Part shown: one piece after another, positions 17,165 through 24,682 of the stretch
How positions within the stretch are numbered: the stretch's first letter is position 1
Layout of the letters: the number at the start of each line of letters is the position of its first letter
Assembly: GCA_022730075.1 (NCBI GenBank)
Contig: DZBX01000001.1
Span: 30,691 to 81,199 of the forward strand
Length of the DNA: 50,509 nucleotides
Direction: 5' to 3'
Origin: Rhodanobacter sp.
Lineage (GTDB): Bacteria; Pseudomonadota; Gammaproteobacteria; Xanthomonadales; Rhodanobacteraceae
Notes under the pieces: model-generated
Databases searched by the model: none
Seen by the model: the letters and a program-made list of their open reading frames with translations, nothing else
Told to the model about the DNA's origin: nothing
Made by a program: the position numbers and the translations under genes

Positions 17165-17235
17165 GCGGCTGAGCGCGAATGCCAGGCGGCCGTGTCCTTG
17201 CGGCACGGTCGCCATTCGCGCGGTCATGTCATGCC

Positions 17236-17769
17236 TCAGACCGCGATGCCAGGTGGCTGCGACTGCGGCTGTGGTGCGCGCGCCGGCGGCGCGCTGCGTG
17301 GCGCCGGCACGATGATCAGGGTCACCGGTAGCGGCGGGGTGAACAGCGGCATCGCGCCGATGGCCTGTCCGTAGGCAACCGGGATCAGCCCGCGCGGCAT
17401 CAGCAGCAAGGGCTGCAACTGGCGCGTCGAAAACATCTGCAAGGGCATCGACATCTGTCGGTTCATGCTGGTGACGATGGCATGCATTTGCGCCATCTGC
17501 GCCTGCATGGTGCGCATCTGCCGCATGGCCCAGGCAGACATCGCCGTGCCGCCGGTACTGCGTTGCACCACGATGCGGTCGTTGCCCTGCGGGCTGCTCC
17601 AGGTCCATGTGCGCACCTGCACGGGACCCGCCGCGCCGTGCAGTACCTGCACGGTTTCGTGCATCGGCAGATTCCTGCCGTCGAAATGCACCAGCAAGGG
17701 TTGCGCGGCCAGGGCGATGGCGGGAATGCACGTGCCCGCTAGCAGCATCCAGAGATGAGACTTGCGCAT
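17236..17769 (-). CDS. Exported methionine-rich hypothetical protein
   Basis: A 177-residue protein that I do not recognise. A signal peptide is clear (MRKSHLWMLLAGTCIPAIALA). A short beta-rich part follows (LLVHFDGRNLPMHETVQVLH, then VQVRTWTWSSPQGNDRIVV). Next comes a methionine/glutamine-rich stretch at about residues 76-113 with ten Met in 38 residues. The C-terminus is hydrophobic, then Pro/Gln-rich. Met-rich periplasmic segments are known to bind Cu(I) in some copper proteins, but no established copper motif is seen here, so that is only an idea. GAGGAG before the ATG supports the start. The gene stands alone between fahA and the carbonic anhydrase gene, and codon use looks like its neighbours. 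Confidence 0.75.
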   Translation of the reverse strand: MRKSHLWMLLAGTCIPAIALAAQPLLVHFDGRNLPMHETVQVLHGAAGPVQVRTWTWSSPQGNDRIVVQRSTGGTAMSAWAMRQMRTMQAQMAQMHAIVTSMNRQMSMPLQMFSTRQLQPLLLMPRGLIPVAYGQAIGAMPLFTPPLPVTLIIVPAPRSAPPARAPQPQSQPPGIAV

Positions 17770-17859
17770 GGGTAGCTCCTCGTCGAGCAGGGGCCATGAG
17801 GCCCGGATCGGGCGGCGGGACTTTGCGCGGGCGGAATTTGTTCCATGCCGCCGGGCCGC

Positions 17860-17871
17860 GATTCATGAATC
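17860..17871. other. 12 bp palindrome upstream of the Met-rich protein gene
   Basis: GATTCATGAATC is a perfect palindrome about 90 bases upstream of the Met-rich gene start, in the 181 bp gap before the carbonic anhydrase gene. It is unusually AT-rich for the surroundings. It may be a regulator site or chance. Confidence 0.25.
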
Positions 17872-17950
17872 AGTGAGGGTCGGATCACGGCATGCGATTG
17901 CCGACGCTGCACCTGCATGCGCGGGGAGCGTTATGCGCAATGCCCGTGAT

Positions 17951-18502
17951 TCAGCCGGGCGCAGTCGCCAGGCCGGCGAGGTAACGATCCTTCAGGCGCA
18001 CATAGTGTTGCGCCGAGTAGGCCAGTTGCTCCAGCTCGCGCGCCGTCAACTTGCGTGCGCAGCGCGCGGGGTTGCCCAGCCACAGCTCGCCCGCGCCGAC
18101 GCGCTTGCCAGGCGCCACCAGCGCGCCGGCACCGACCATCGCACCGCGCCCGACCACGGCGCCATCCAGCACGGTGGCGTGCATGCCGATCAGGCACAGA
18201 TCCTCGATGGTGCAGGCGTGCAGGATGGCGCCGTGGCCGACGGTGACATCGCTGCCCACGATCAGCGCTGCGCCGCCGGGCGTGTAGGGGCCATCGTGGG
18301 TCACATGCAGCACCGCGCCGTCCTGGATGTTGCTGCGCGCGCCGATGCGGATGAAATGGACATCGCCGCGCGCCACCGCGCCAGGCCAGAACGAGACATC
18401 CTCGCCCAGTTCCACATCGCCGATCACGCAGGCGGCCGGGTCGATGTAGCAGCGCGCGCCAAGACGCGGAACCGTGCCGGCAAACGGACGCAAATTGTTC
18501 AT
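17951..18502 (-). CDS. Gamma carbonic anhydrase family protein (left-handed beta-helix)
   Basis: A 183-residue hexapeptide-repeat protein (YrdA/PaaY type). Residues about 15-150 show the repeating I-G-x-x-x pattern of a left-handed beta-helix. The zinc-binding histidines sit in AVLHVTH and VGHGAILHACTI, as in the gamma carbonic anhydrase family. Many members have weak or unproven hydratase activity, so the real substrate is uncertain. The start is ATG 18502, with a GTG codon directly before it as an alternative. It is divergent from the aldehyde dehydrogenase gene with 81 bp between starts. Confidence 0.9.
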   Translation of the reverse strand: MNNLRPFAGTVPRLGARCYIDPAACVIGDVELGEDVSFWPGAVARGDVHFIRIGARSNIQDGAVLHVTHDGPYTPGGAALIVGSDVTVGHGAILHACTIEDLCLIGMHATVLDGAVVGRGAMVGAGALVAPGKRVGAGELWLGNPARCARKLTARELEQLAYSAQHYVRLKDRYLAGLATAPG

Positions 18503-18583
18503 CACGACAGCACCACTTCAGGCCGCGCGGCGTGCGCGAGGCGCGTATTCTCGCGCATCGGCCATGGGCCGCGGAGCCACCCG

Positions 18584-19996
18584 ATGCATAGCGACGTTTC
18601 CGAATCCGCGCTGCGCGCGCTGCTGCACGCGCAGCGCACGGCCTGGGCGCGCCAGGCACCCGATTATGCGCAGCGCATGGACGATCTGGTGCGGCTGCGC
18701 GTGGCGTTCCAGGCGCGATTCGCGCGGCTGGCGCAGGCGATGAGCGAGGACTTCGGCCAGCGCTCGCGCCACGAGAGCCAGTTGTCCGACCAGATGACCG
18801 TGCTGCACGACATCGATCACGCGCGTCGGCACCTCAAGCGCTGGATGCGGCCGCACCGGCGCTGGGCCGACATCGCGTTTTTCCCGGCGCGCATCGAAAT
18901 GCGTCCGCGCCCGCTGGGTGTGATCGGCGTGATCGCGCCGTGGAATTACCCGGTGAGCCTGGTGCTGATGCCGCTGGTCGAGGCGCTGGCCGCGGGCAAT
19001 CACGTGATGCTGAAGCCGTCCGAGCTGACCCCGCGCACCAGCGCGGCGCTGGCCGAGCTGGTCGCCGCGGCGTTTCCGCCCGAGCGCGTGGTCGTGGTGC
19101 AGGGCGACGCCGCGGTCGGCGCGATGTTCGCGGCCTTGCCGTTCGATCATCTGGTGTTCACCGGATCCACCGCGGTCGGGCGCAAGGTGGCGCTGGCCGC
19201 CGCCGCCAATCTCACCCCGGTGACGCTGGAGCTGGGCGGCAAGTCGCCCGCGCTGATCGCGCCGGGCTACGCGCTGGCCACCGCCGCCGCGCGCATCGCG
19301 CAGGGCAAGCTGCTCAACGCCGGACAAACCTGCGTGGCGACCGACTACGTGCTGCTGCCGCGTGGCCGCGCGCCGGACTTCGTGCAGGCGCTGCGCGCGT
19401 ATGTGCAAAAGCATTATCCGGCACTGCGCAGCACGCCGGACTTCAGCAGCATCATCACGCCGCGCCACTACGCGCGCCTGCACGCGCTGGTCGATGATGC
19501 GCGCGCGCAGGGTGCCGAGGTGATCACCCTGCCGGATGCCGCGGCACACGATGCGGAGCGACGCATTTTCGCCCCCACACTGCTGTTGCGGGTGGATACG
19601 TCGATGCGCGTCATGCAGGAGGAAATCTTCGGCCCGATCCTGCCCGTGCTTGAATACGACAGCCTCGAGGAAGCCATCGCCACGATCAACAGCCAGCCGC
19701 GTCCGCTCGCGCTGTATGTGTTCGATGACGATGTGCGACGCGCTGGGCGCATCATCGATGCGATACCAAGTGGCAGCGTCGCCCACAACGATACCGTGGC
19801 GCAATTCGCGCAGACGCGGCTGCCGTTCGGCGGCATCGGTGCCTCGGGCATGGGCCATCTGCATGGCCATGCCGGCTTCCTCACGCTGAGCAAGCAATTG
19901 CCGGTGTTCCGGCAGTCGCGCTGGTCGGGTCTCGGCCTGTTGCGCCCGCCCTACGGCAAGCTGGCCGAGCGCATGCTGCGCTGGCTGGCGCGCTGA
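18584..19996 (+). CDS. Coniferyl-aldehyde-dehydrogenase-like aldehyde dehydrogenase
   Basis: A 470-residue NAD(P)-dependent aldehyde dehydrogenase oxidising an aldehyde to its acid. Key residues are present: Asn121 (PWNYPVSL), the cofactor motif FTGSTAVG, Glu216 (LELGGKSP) and the catalytic Cys250 (NAGQTCVA). EEIFGPILPVLEYDS closes the fold. The hydrophobic C-terminal region (LGLLRPPYG) and overall length fit the class that includes coniferyl aldehyde dehydrogenase; membrane-associated fatty aldehyde dehydrogenases are similar, so the substrate is open. ATG 18584 follows GGAG. It stands alone, divergent from the carbonic anhydrase gene. Confidence 0.92.
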   Translation: MHSDVSESALRALLHAQRTAWARQAPDYAQRMDDLVRLRVAFQARFARLAQAMSEDFGQRSRHESQLSDQMTVLHDIDHARRHLKRWMRPHRRWADIAFFPARIEMRPRPLGVIGVIAPWNYPVSLVLMPLVEALAAGNHVMLKPSELTPRTSAALAELVAAAFPPERVVVVQGDAAVGAMFAALPFDHLVFTGSTAVGRKVALAAAANLTPVTLELGGKSPALIAPGYALATAAARIAQGKLLNAGQTCVATDYVLLPRGRAPDFVQALRAYVQKHYPALRSTPDFSSIITPRHYARLHALVDDARAQGAEVITLPDAAAHDAERRIFAPTLLLRVDTSMRVMQEEIFGPILPVLEYDSLEEAIATINSQPRPLALYVFDDDVRRAGRIIDAIPSGSVAHNDTVAQFAQTRLPFGGIGASGMGHLHGHAGFLTLSKQLPVFRQSRWSGLGLLRPPYGKLAERMLRWLAR

Positions 19997-20114
19997 GCCG
20001 AGCGACGCGAAGCATCTCGGCGTGTGCCGATTCGATCGGCGTGCCACTGCGAGACCCTTCACTGCGTTCGAGGCTGACAAGTCCAAACGGAATGCGATGA
20101 CTCCACATTGCCGT

Positions 20115-21854
20115 CTACGGGCTTTTGTCGAAGTATTCCATGGTGTAGCGATAGCCGGCTTCGACTGCGCGCGTGAATCCGCGCCAGTCCAGCAGGCCGA
20201 TGTCAGCGTGCGGCGGGGTGAGCAGATGCGTGGCCAGGCTGCGCCGCTGCGCGCTGGCGGTTTCGCTTTGCACCATCGCCGCGCGCACCAGGATGGCGAA
20301 CAGGCTGGGCCAGCGGTGACCGCGCAGCCAGCGCCAGGTCAGGCGCGGCAGGCGTGGCAGGGCGATGGCGTCGAAGCCGGCACTGAGCGTGTCATCGCCG
20401 CTGATGTCCACCGCAACCACCGTGTCGATGTCGCGGTCGCGCATGACATCGACGGGCAGGTTGTTCATCACCGCGCCATCGACATGCACCATGCCCCGGT
20501 GCAGCAGCGGCGGCAGCACACCGGGGATCGCCGCGCTGGCCCGCAGCCATAGCCACAGCGGTCCGCGCGTGTGCACATCGGCGCTGCCGCGGCTGAGGTT
20601 GGAAGACACGCAGTAATACGGCAGCGCCAGATCCTCGATGGCACGGTTGCCGAACGCCGCGCGCAGCAGGCGCGTGCTGCGTGCGCCACGGGTCAGTGCG
20701 ATCAGCGGCACGGTCATGTCGCGCAAGGGATGGCCGTCGACGAAGGCCTTGCGCATCTGCGCGAGCAATTCGGCATCGTCCCATTCGCAGGCCACGCCGG
20801 CGGCGACGATGGCGCCGATGCTGGTGCCGCCGATACTGTCGATGGGCCGGCCCAGCGCGCGCAGCGCACGGATCACGCCGATGTGCGCGAAGCCGCGCGC
20901 ACCGCCGCCGGACAGCACCACGCCGTGCGCACGCCGCGTCAGCAGGCGGGCCAGGCGCGCGCAGTCGCTGGCGCCGCGCAAGTGGTGCCAGTGCGGTACC
21001 TCGCGGAATTGCGCCAGCCAGCGCGCGGCGCGACCTTGCACGGGCGCGCCGCGATCGCCCAGCAGCAGCAGATGTCGTGGCCGGTGCAGGGCATCGTCGG
21101 CGGAGTGGCAGCCGGCATCCGGCCACGCTGCCGGGGTGCTGGCTGTGCTCGCGGCCAGGAGCAGTTGATCACATTGGCGTATGCAGGTCGCGCGCCAGGC
21201 CGGATCGCCGCCGTCGGCGACGTAAAGCAGAAACTCATGCTCGCGCTCGCGTGCGCTGAACCAGTCGGCATCGCGGTTGCGCCCGGTCGCGGCATCGATC
21301 ACCAGGGTGACACCGTGCAGGCGCAGCGCGCGGGCCAGATCCTCGGCCACGCTGCGCGCATCGACGGCATCATCGAACGGCAGCAGCGCGAAACCGCGCG
21401 ACCGTGCCAGTGGATCGCCCATGTCGTTGGCCAGCAGACGTTCGAGCACACGCCGCGATGCCGCCAGCAAGGCCTTGGGGTGGCTGTCCTGCAGGCGTTC
21501 GAAGCTGGCGCGCGGCAAGCGCAGCAAGGTGCAGTCGCGCAGCGCGCGCACCGAATGCACGCGTGCCTGATCGGTCAGCAGGCCCAGCTCGCCGACGGTC
21601 TCGCCCGGCGCAATCACGCCCAGCAGGCGTTCGCGGCCATCGCTTTGCGCCACGCCGAACGCACCGAGGCTGCCCGAGCGCAGCACATAGACGGCATCGG
21701 CGGACGCGCCGCGGGCGAACAGGGTGTCGCCGCCGTCGAGGCTGCATGGCTCCAGATACGGCAGCAAGGCGACGCGCGTGGCGGGGTCGAGCGCGCCGAA
21801 CAATGCGGTGCGTTCGAGGGTTTCGATCAGCACCGTGCGCAGCGCGAGGTCCAT
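20115..21854 (-). CDS. NTE-like patatin phospholipase with cyclic-nucleotide-binding domain
   Basis: A 579-residue protein with the architecture of neuropathy target esterase and its bacterial relatives. Residues about 10-130 form a cyclic-nucleotide-binding-like fold (GETVGELGLLTDQARVHSVR). A middle region of unknown role follows (about 150-300). The patatin domain (about 305-480) has the oxyanion motif GGGARG, the nucleophile Ser345 in GGTSIGA and the dyad Asp459 in HVDGAVMNNLP. It is predicted to hydrolyse phospholipids or lysophospholipids. Whether cAMP or another nucleotide binds cannot be judged. No ribosome-binding site is evident; a TAGCAT box (21861-21866) ends six bases before the ATG, so transcription may be leaderless. 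It is divergent from prlC. Confidence 0.92.
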   Translation of the reverse strand: MDLALRTVLIETLERTALFGALDPATRVALLPYLEPCSLDGGDTLFARGASADAVYVLRSGSLGAFGVAQSDGRERLLGVIAPGETVGELGLLTDQARVHSVRALRDCTLLRLPRASFERLQDSHPKALLAASRRVLERLLANDMGDPLARSRGFALLPFDDAVDARSVAEDLARALRLHGVTLVIDAATGRNRDADWFSAREREHEFLLYVADGGDPAWRATCIRQCDQLLLAASTASTPAAWPDAGCHSADDALHRPRHLLLLGDRGAPVQGRAARWLAQFREVPHWHHLRGASDCARLARLLTRRAHGVVLSGGGARGFAHIGVIRALRALGRPIDSIGGTSIGAIVAAGVACEWDDAELLAQMRKAFVDGHPLRDMTVPLIALTRGARSTRLLRAAFGNRAIEDLALPYYCVSSNLSRGSADVHTRGPLWLWLRASAAIPGVLPPLLHRGMVHVDGAVMNNLPVDVMRDRDIDTVVAVDISGDDTLSAGFDAIALPRLPRLTWRWLRGHRWPSLFAILVRAAMVQSETASAQRRSLATHLLTPPHADIGLLDWRGFTRAVEAGYRYTMEYFDKSP

Positions 21855-21954
21855 GACAACATGCTAGCCGCGCGTCGACAGGTCGCCATGATGCGGCGCA
21901 GCGCTTGAAATAGGCGTCCTGCAGCCCCACGCCGGGAGTCCACGGAGAACGCGC

Positions 21955-23994
21955 ATGCTCAACCCGCTGCTGGATGACGCTTTACTGCCCGATTTCGCCG
22001 CCATCCGCCCCGCGCACGTGCTGCCCGCGGTGCAGGCGCGGCTGGATGCGCTGGAGGCCGGCATCGCGGCCATCGTCGCGCCGCAGACGCCGCGCGATTT
22101 CGACCATGTGCTGCTGGCCGAGGAGCGCTTGCAGCAGGCGCTGGCGCGCACCTGGTCACCGGTGGCGCATCTGCACGCGGTTGCCGATAGCGCCGAATTG
22201 CGCGCGGCCTATGCCGAGGCCGAACAGCGCATCACCGAAGTGCAGGCGCGGCTGGGTCAGCATCGTGGCCTGTACGAAGCCGTGCGCGCGGTGCGTGAGC
22301 GCGCCGACTTCGATCAGCTCGGCGCCGCGGAGCGTGCGCTGGTCGAACACACGCTGCGCGATTTCAAACTCTCCGGCGTGGCGCTGGATGAACCCGCGCG
22401 CACGCGCTTTCGCACTATCGCGCAAGAACTTTCCCGGCTCGGCACCGGCTTCGAGGAAGCCGTGCTGGATGCCGGCGAAGCCTGGCGCGAGCACATCACC
22501 GACGAACGCGATCTGGTCGGCCTGCCGCCCTCGGCGCGCGAGATCCTGGCCGGTTATGCGCGCGCGGCCGGGCTGGACGGGTTCCTGATCACGCTACAGC
22601 AGCCCGCGGTGCAGGCGGTGCTGACCCACGCCGAGGACCGTGTGCTGCGCGAGCGCGTGTACTGGGCATGGAATACGCGCGCCTCCGACCAGGGACCCCA
22701 GGCCGGACGTTACGACAACACGCCACGCATCGCGCAGATCCTCGCGTTGCGGCACGAAGCCGCGCAACTGCTTGGCTACGCCAACGCCGCCGCGTTGTCG
22801 CTGGCCGACAAGATGGCGCCCGATGTAGCCGCGGTGCGCGCATTTCTCGATGACCTGGTGCAGCGCGCGCATGCGCGCGGCGTGGACGAGCGCGAGGCGT
22901 TGCGTGCCTACGCGGCCGCCGCGCTGGGGCTGCCCGATCTGGAATCCTGGGACGTGGCCTGGGCCGCGGAGAAACTGCGGGTGGCCCGCTACGCGCTGGA
23001 CGAAGAGCAGATCAAGGTCTACTTCCCGCTGCCGCAGGTGCTCGATGGCCTGTTCGCCATCCTCACGCGCGTGTTCGGCATCCGCGTGCGCGAATCCGGC
23101 GCGGCTCCGGTGTGGCATCCGGATGTGCGCTACGCCGAGGTGTTCGATGCCGATGGCCAATTGCGCGCCGGGATCTATCTGGACCTGTACGCGCGCCGTG
23201 GCAAGCGCGGCGGCGCATGGATGGATGTATGCCGGTCGCGCTTGCGCAGCGCGCAAGACGCGCAGCTGCCGGTGGCGTTCCTGACCTGCAACTTCGCCGC
23301 GCCCGGGCGTGATGCACCCGCGTTGCTGACCCACGATGACGTGCAGACACTGTTCCACGAGATGGGTCACGTGCTGCACCACCTGCTCACCGAGGTCGAT
23401 CTGCCCGGCGTCGGCGGCATCGATGGCGTGGAATGGGATGCGGTGGAGCTGCCCAGCCAGTTCATGGAGAACTTCGCCTGGCAGCGCGAGGCACTGGATT
23501 TATTCGCGCGCCACTACCAGACGCGGCAGCATCTGCCGGACGCGCTGTACCAGCGCATGCTCGATGCGCGCCATTTTCATGCCGGCCTGCACCTGCTGCG
23601 CCAGCTCGAGTTCGCGCTCTACGACCTGCGCCTGCACGCCGAATACGACCCCGCGCAGGGGCCGCGCACGCTGGCGCTGCTGGCCGAGGTGCGGCGCAGC
23701 GTGGCGGTGATGCTGCCGCCGGCCTGGCAGCGCTTTCCGCAGGCGTTCACGCACATCTTCGCCGGCGGCTACGCGGCCGGCTACTACGGTTATCTGTGGG
23801 CCGAGGTGCTCGCCGCCGATGCCTTTGCGCGTTTCGCGGACGAGGGCGTGTTCAACGCCACCACGGGTGCCGCATTCCGCCGCGAGATTCTGGCCGTGGG
23901 CGCCAGCCGTCCGGCCTTGGACAGCTTCCGCGCGTTCCGCGGCCGCGATCCTGATCCGCTGCCATTCCTGCACAGCTACGGCTTGGTCGGCTGA
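21955..23994 (+). CDS. prlC: Oligopeptidase A (M3 metallopeptidase)
   Basis: A 679-residue cytoplasmic zinc endopeptidase that degrades oligopeptides and signal-peptide fragments. The zinc motif is intact: His468, Glu469 and His472 in FHEMGHVLHH, with the third ligand Glu498 in AVELPSQFMENF. The N-terminal helical region (NPLLDDALLPDFAAIRPAHV) and the C-terminal FAGGYAAGYYGYLWAEVLA are characteristic, and the length is normal. The ATG at 21955 follows GGAGAA at good spacing. It is a single gene, divergent from the patatin gene. A gap of almost 700 bp follows its stop. Confidence 0.96.
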   Translation: MLNPLLDDALLPDFAAIRPAHVLPAVQARLDALEAGIAAIVAPQTPRDFDHVLLAEERLQQALARTWSPVAHLHAVADSAELRAAYAEAEQRITEVQARLGQHRGLYEAVRAVRERADFDQLGAAERALVEHTLRDFKLSGVALDEPARTRFRTIAQELSRLGTGFEEAVLDAGEAWREHITDERDLVGLPPSAREILAGYARAAGLDGFLITLQQPAVQAVLTHAEDRVLRERVYWAWNTRASDQGPQAGRYDNTPRIAQILALRHEAAQLLGYANAAALSLADKMAPDVAAVRAFLDDLVQRAHARGVDEREALRAYAAAALGLPDLESWDVAWAAEKLRVARYALDEEQIKVYFPLPQVLDGLFAILTRVFGIRVRESGAAPVWHPDVRYAEVFDADGQLRAGIYLDLYARRGKRGGAWMDVCRSRLRSAQDAQLPVAFLTCNFAAPGRDAPALLTHDDVQTLFHEMGHVLHHLLTEVDLPGVGGIDGVEWDAVELPSQFMENFAWQREALDLFARHYQTRQHLPDALYQRMLDARHFHAGLHLLRQLEFALYDLRLHAEYDPAQGPRTLALLAEVRRSVAVMLPPAWQRFPQAFTHIFAGGYAAGYYGYLWAEVLAADAFARFADEGVFNATTGAAFRREILAVGASRPALDSFRAFRGRDPDPLPFLHSYGLVG

Positions 23995-24010
23995 AGCGCG
24001 ATTCGCGTAA

Positions 24011-24024
24011 CCGTTCCGGAACGG
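24011..24024. other. 14 bp perfect palindrome after prlC
   Basis: CCGTTCCGGAACGG lies 17 bases after the prlC stop. No T-run follows, so it is not a normal terminator. It may be a protein-binding site or a weak transcript hairpin. Confidence 0.35.
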
Positions 24025-24369
24025 CGAAGCCGGATGCGCAGTTGCCAAAGTGTCGCCGCGACGGGCACGCAAATGCTCATCGCGACAAAGGTGGCGCGGC
24101 CCTGCCGCGTCCGTCTGTGCGCAAGCCGCAGCAGCATGCCCGGCGGGTCTGGATACTGATCCGTAAGCGCTTGCGGGTCCCCATCCGGCGGCACTTGCCG
24201 GACCATGCGCCGTTTGCGCGAGTAGTGCTCCGATGCGCATGCGGCGGCGTGTTTTCATCGGCGCCGCATGGCGCGATGCAGCATCTTGTTTGCATCCCTG
24301 ATCCACAATACAGTCGTGAACTGATTGCTGAAAATCGCATTTCAACAATCACGTTTGCAATTCAAATTA

Positions 24370-24385
24370 ATTACAAAAATGTAAT
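24370..24385. promoter_or_regulatory. AT-rich inverted repeat upstream of the TonB-dependent receptor
   Basis: ATTAC-AAAAAT-GTAAT is a perfect 5 bp inverted repeat with a 6-base spacer in the low-GC leader. It looks like a dimeric-repressor site, but it matches no operator consensus that I can name with confidence. It lies ten bases before the PHO-box-like repeat. Confidence 0.35.
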
Positions 24386-24394
24386 GAATGGTAG

Positions 24395-24412
24395 TTGTCA
24401 TTGCCTGGTCAT
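24395..24412 (+). promoter_or_regulatory. PHO-box-like direct repeat
   Basis: TTGTCAT-TGCC-TGGTCAT are two 7-base units with a 4-base spacer, the 11-base period of a PhoB box (unit consensus close to CTGTCAT). The first unit matches at six of seven positions and the second at five. It lies about 270 bases before the receptor ATG, which is distant unless the leader is long. The downstream phosphate-symporter-like and phosphoesterase genes make it plausible, but a chance match is possible. Confidence 0.35.
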
Positions 24413-24682
24413 CGCCCACTGGCAGAGTGCGTGTTCCATGAATCATCTCGAATCGTGGCAAGGTTCGCGGCTTGCACTGCATCGAGCGCGAAGCGACTGC
24501 GCGCCGGAAGGTACGCACCGAAAAAATCGAAAATCAACGATCAGCAATCGACATTTTCCGGCGCATTGCCGGGCGAATTGTTTATCCGACGTCATTACAT
24601 CGCATTATGCAAAGTGGTGCTCAGCCACATTCAACCCGCCCCTTTTCCGTAACTCCCAACTCCTGCCCCCAAGGAATTGACC

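Larger units (their letters stand above)
23995..24682. other. Long low-GC intergenic leader upstream of the TonB-dependent receptor
   Basis: This 688 bp stretch is the largest non-coding gap in the window. Its first 300 bases look like ordinary GC-rich sequence. From about 24290 to 24660 it turns strongly A/T-rich compared with everything around it. It holds a palindrome (24011-24024), an inverted repeat (24370-24385) and a direct repeat resembling a PHO box (24395-24412). Short open frames on both strands show no family features or ribosome-binding sites and are not called. It probably carries the receptor promoter and a long 5' leader. Confidence 0.7.

Noticed and set aside
24042-24680. Open frames in the leader before the TonB receptor
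   Set aside because: They cross a GC shift, lack ribosome-binding sites and show no family features.
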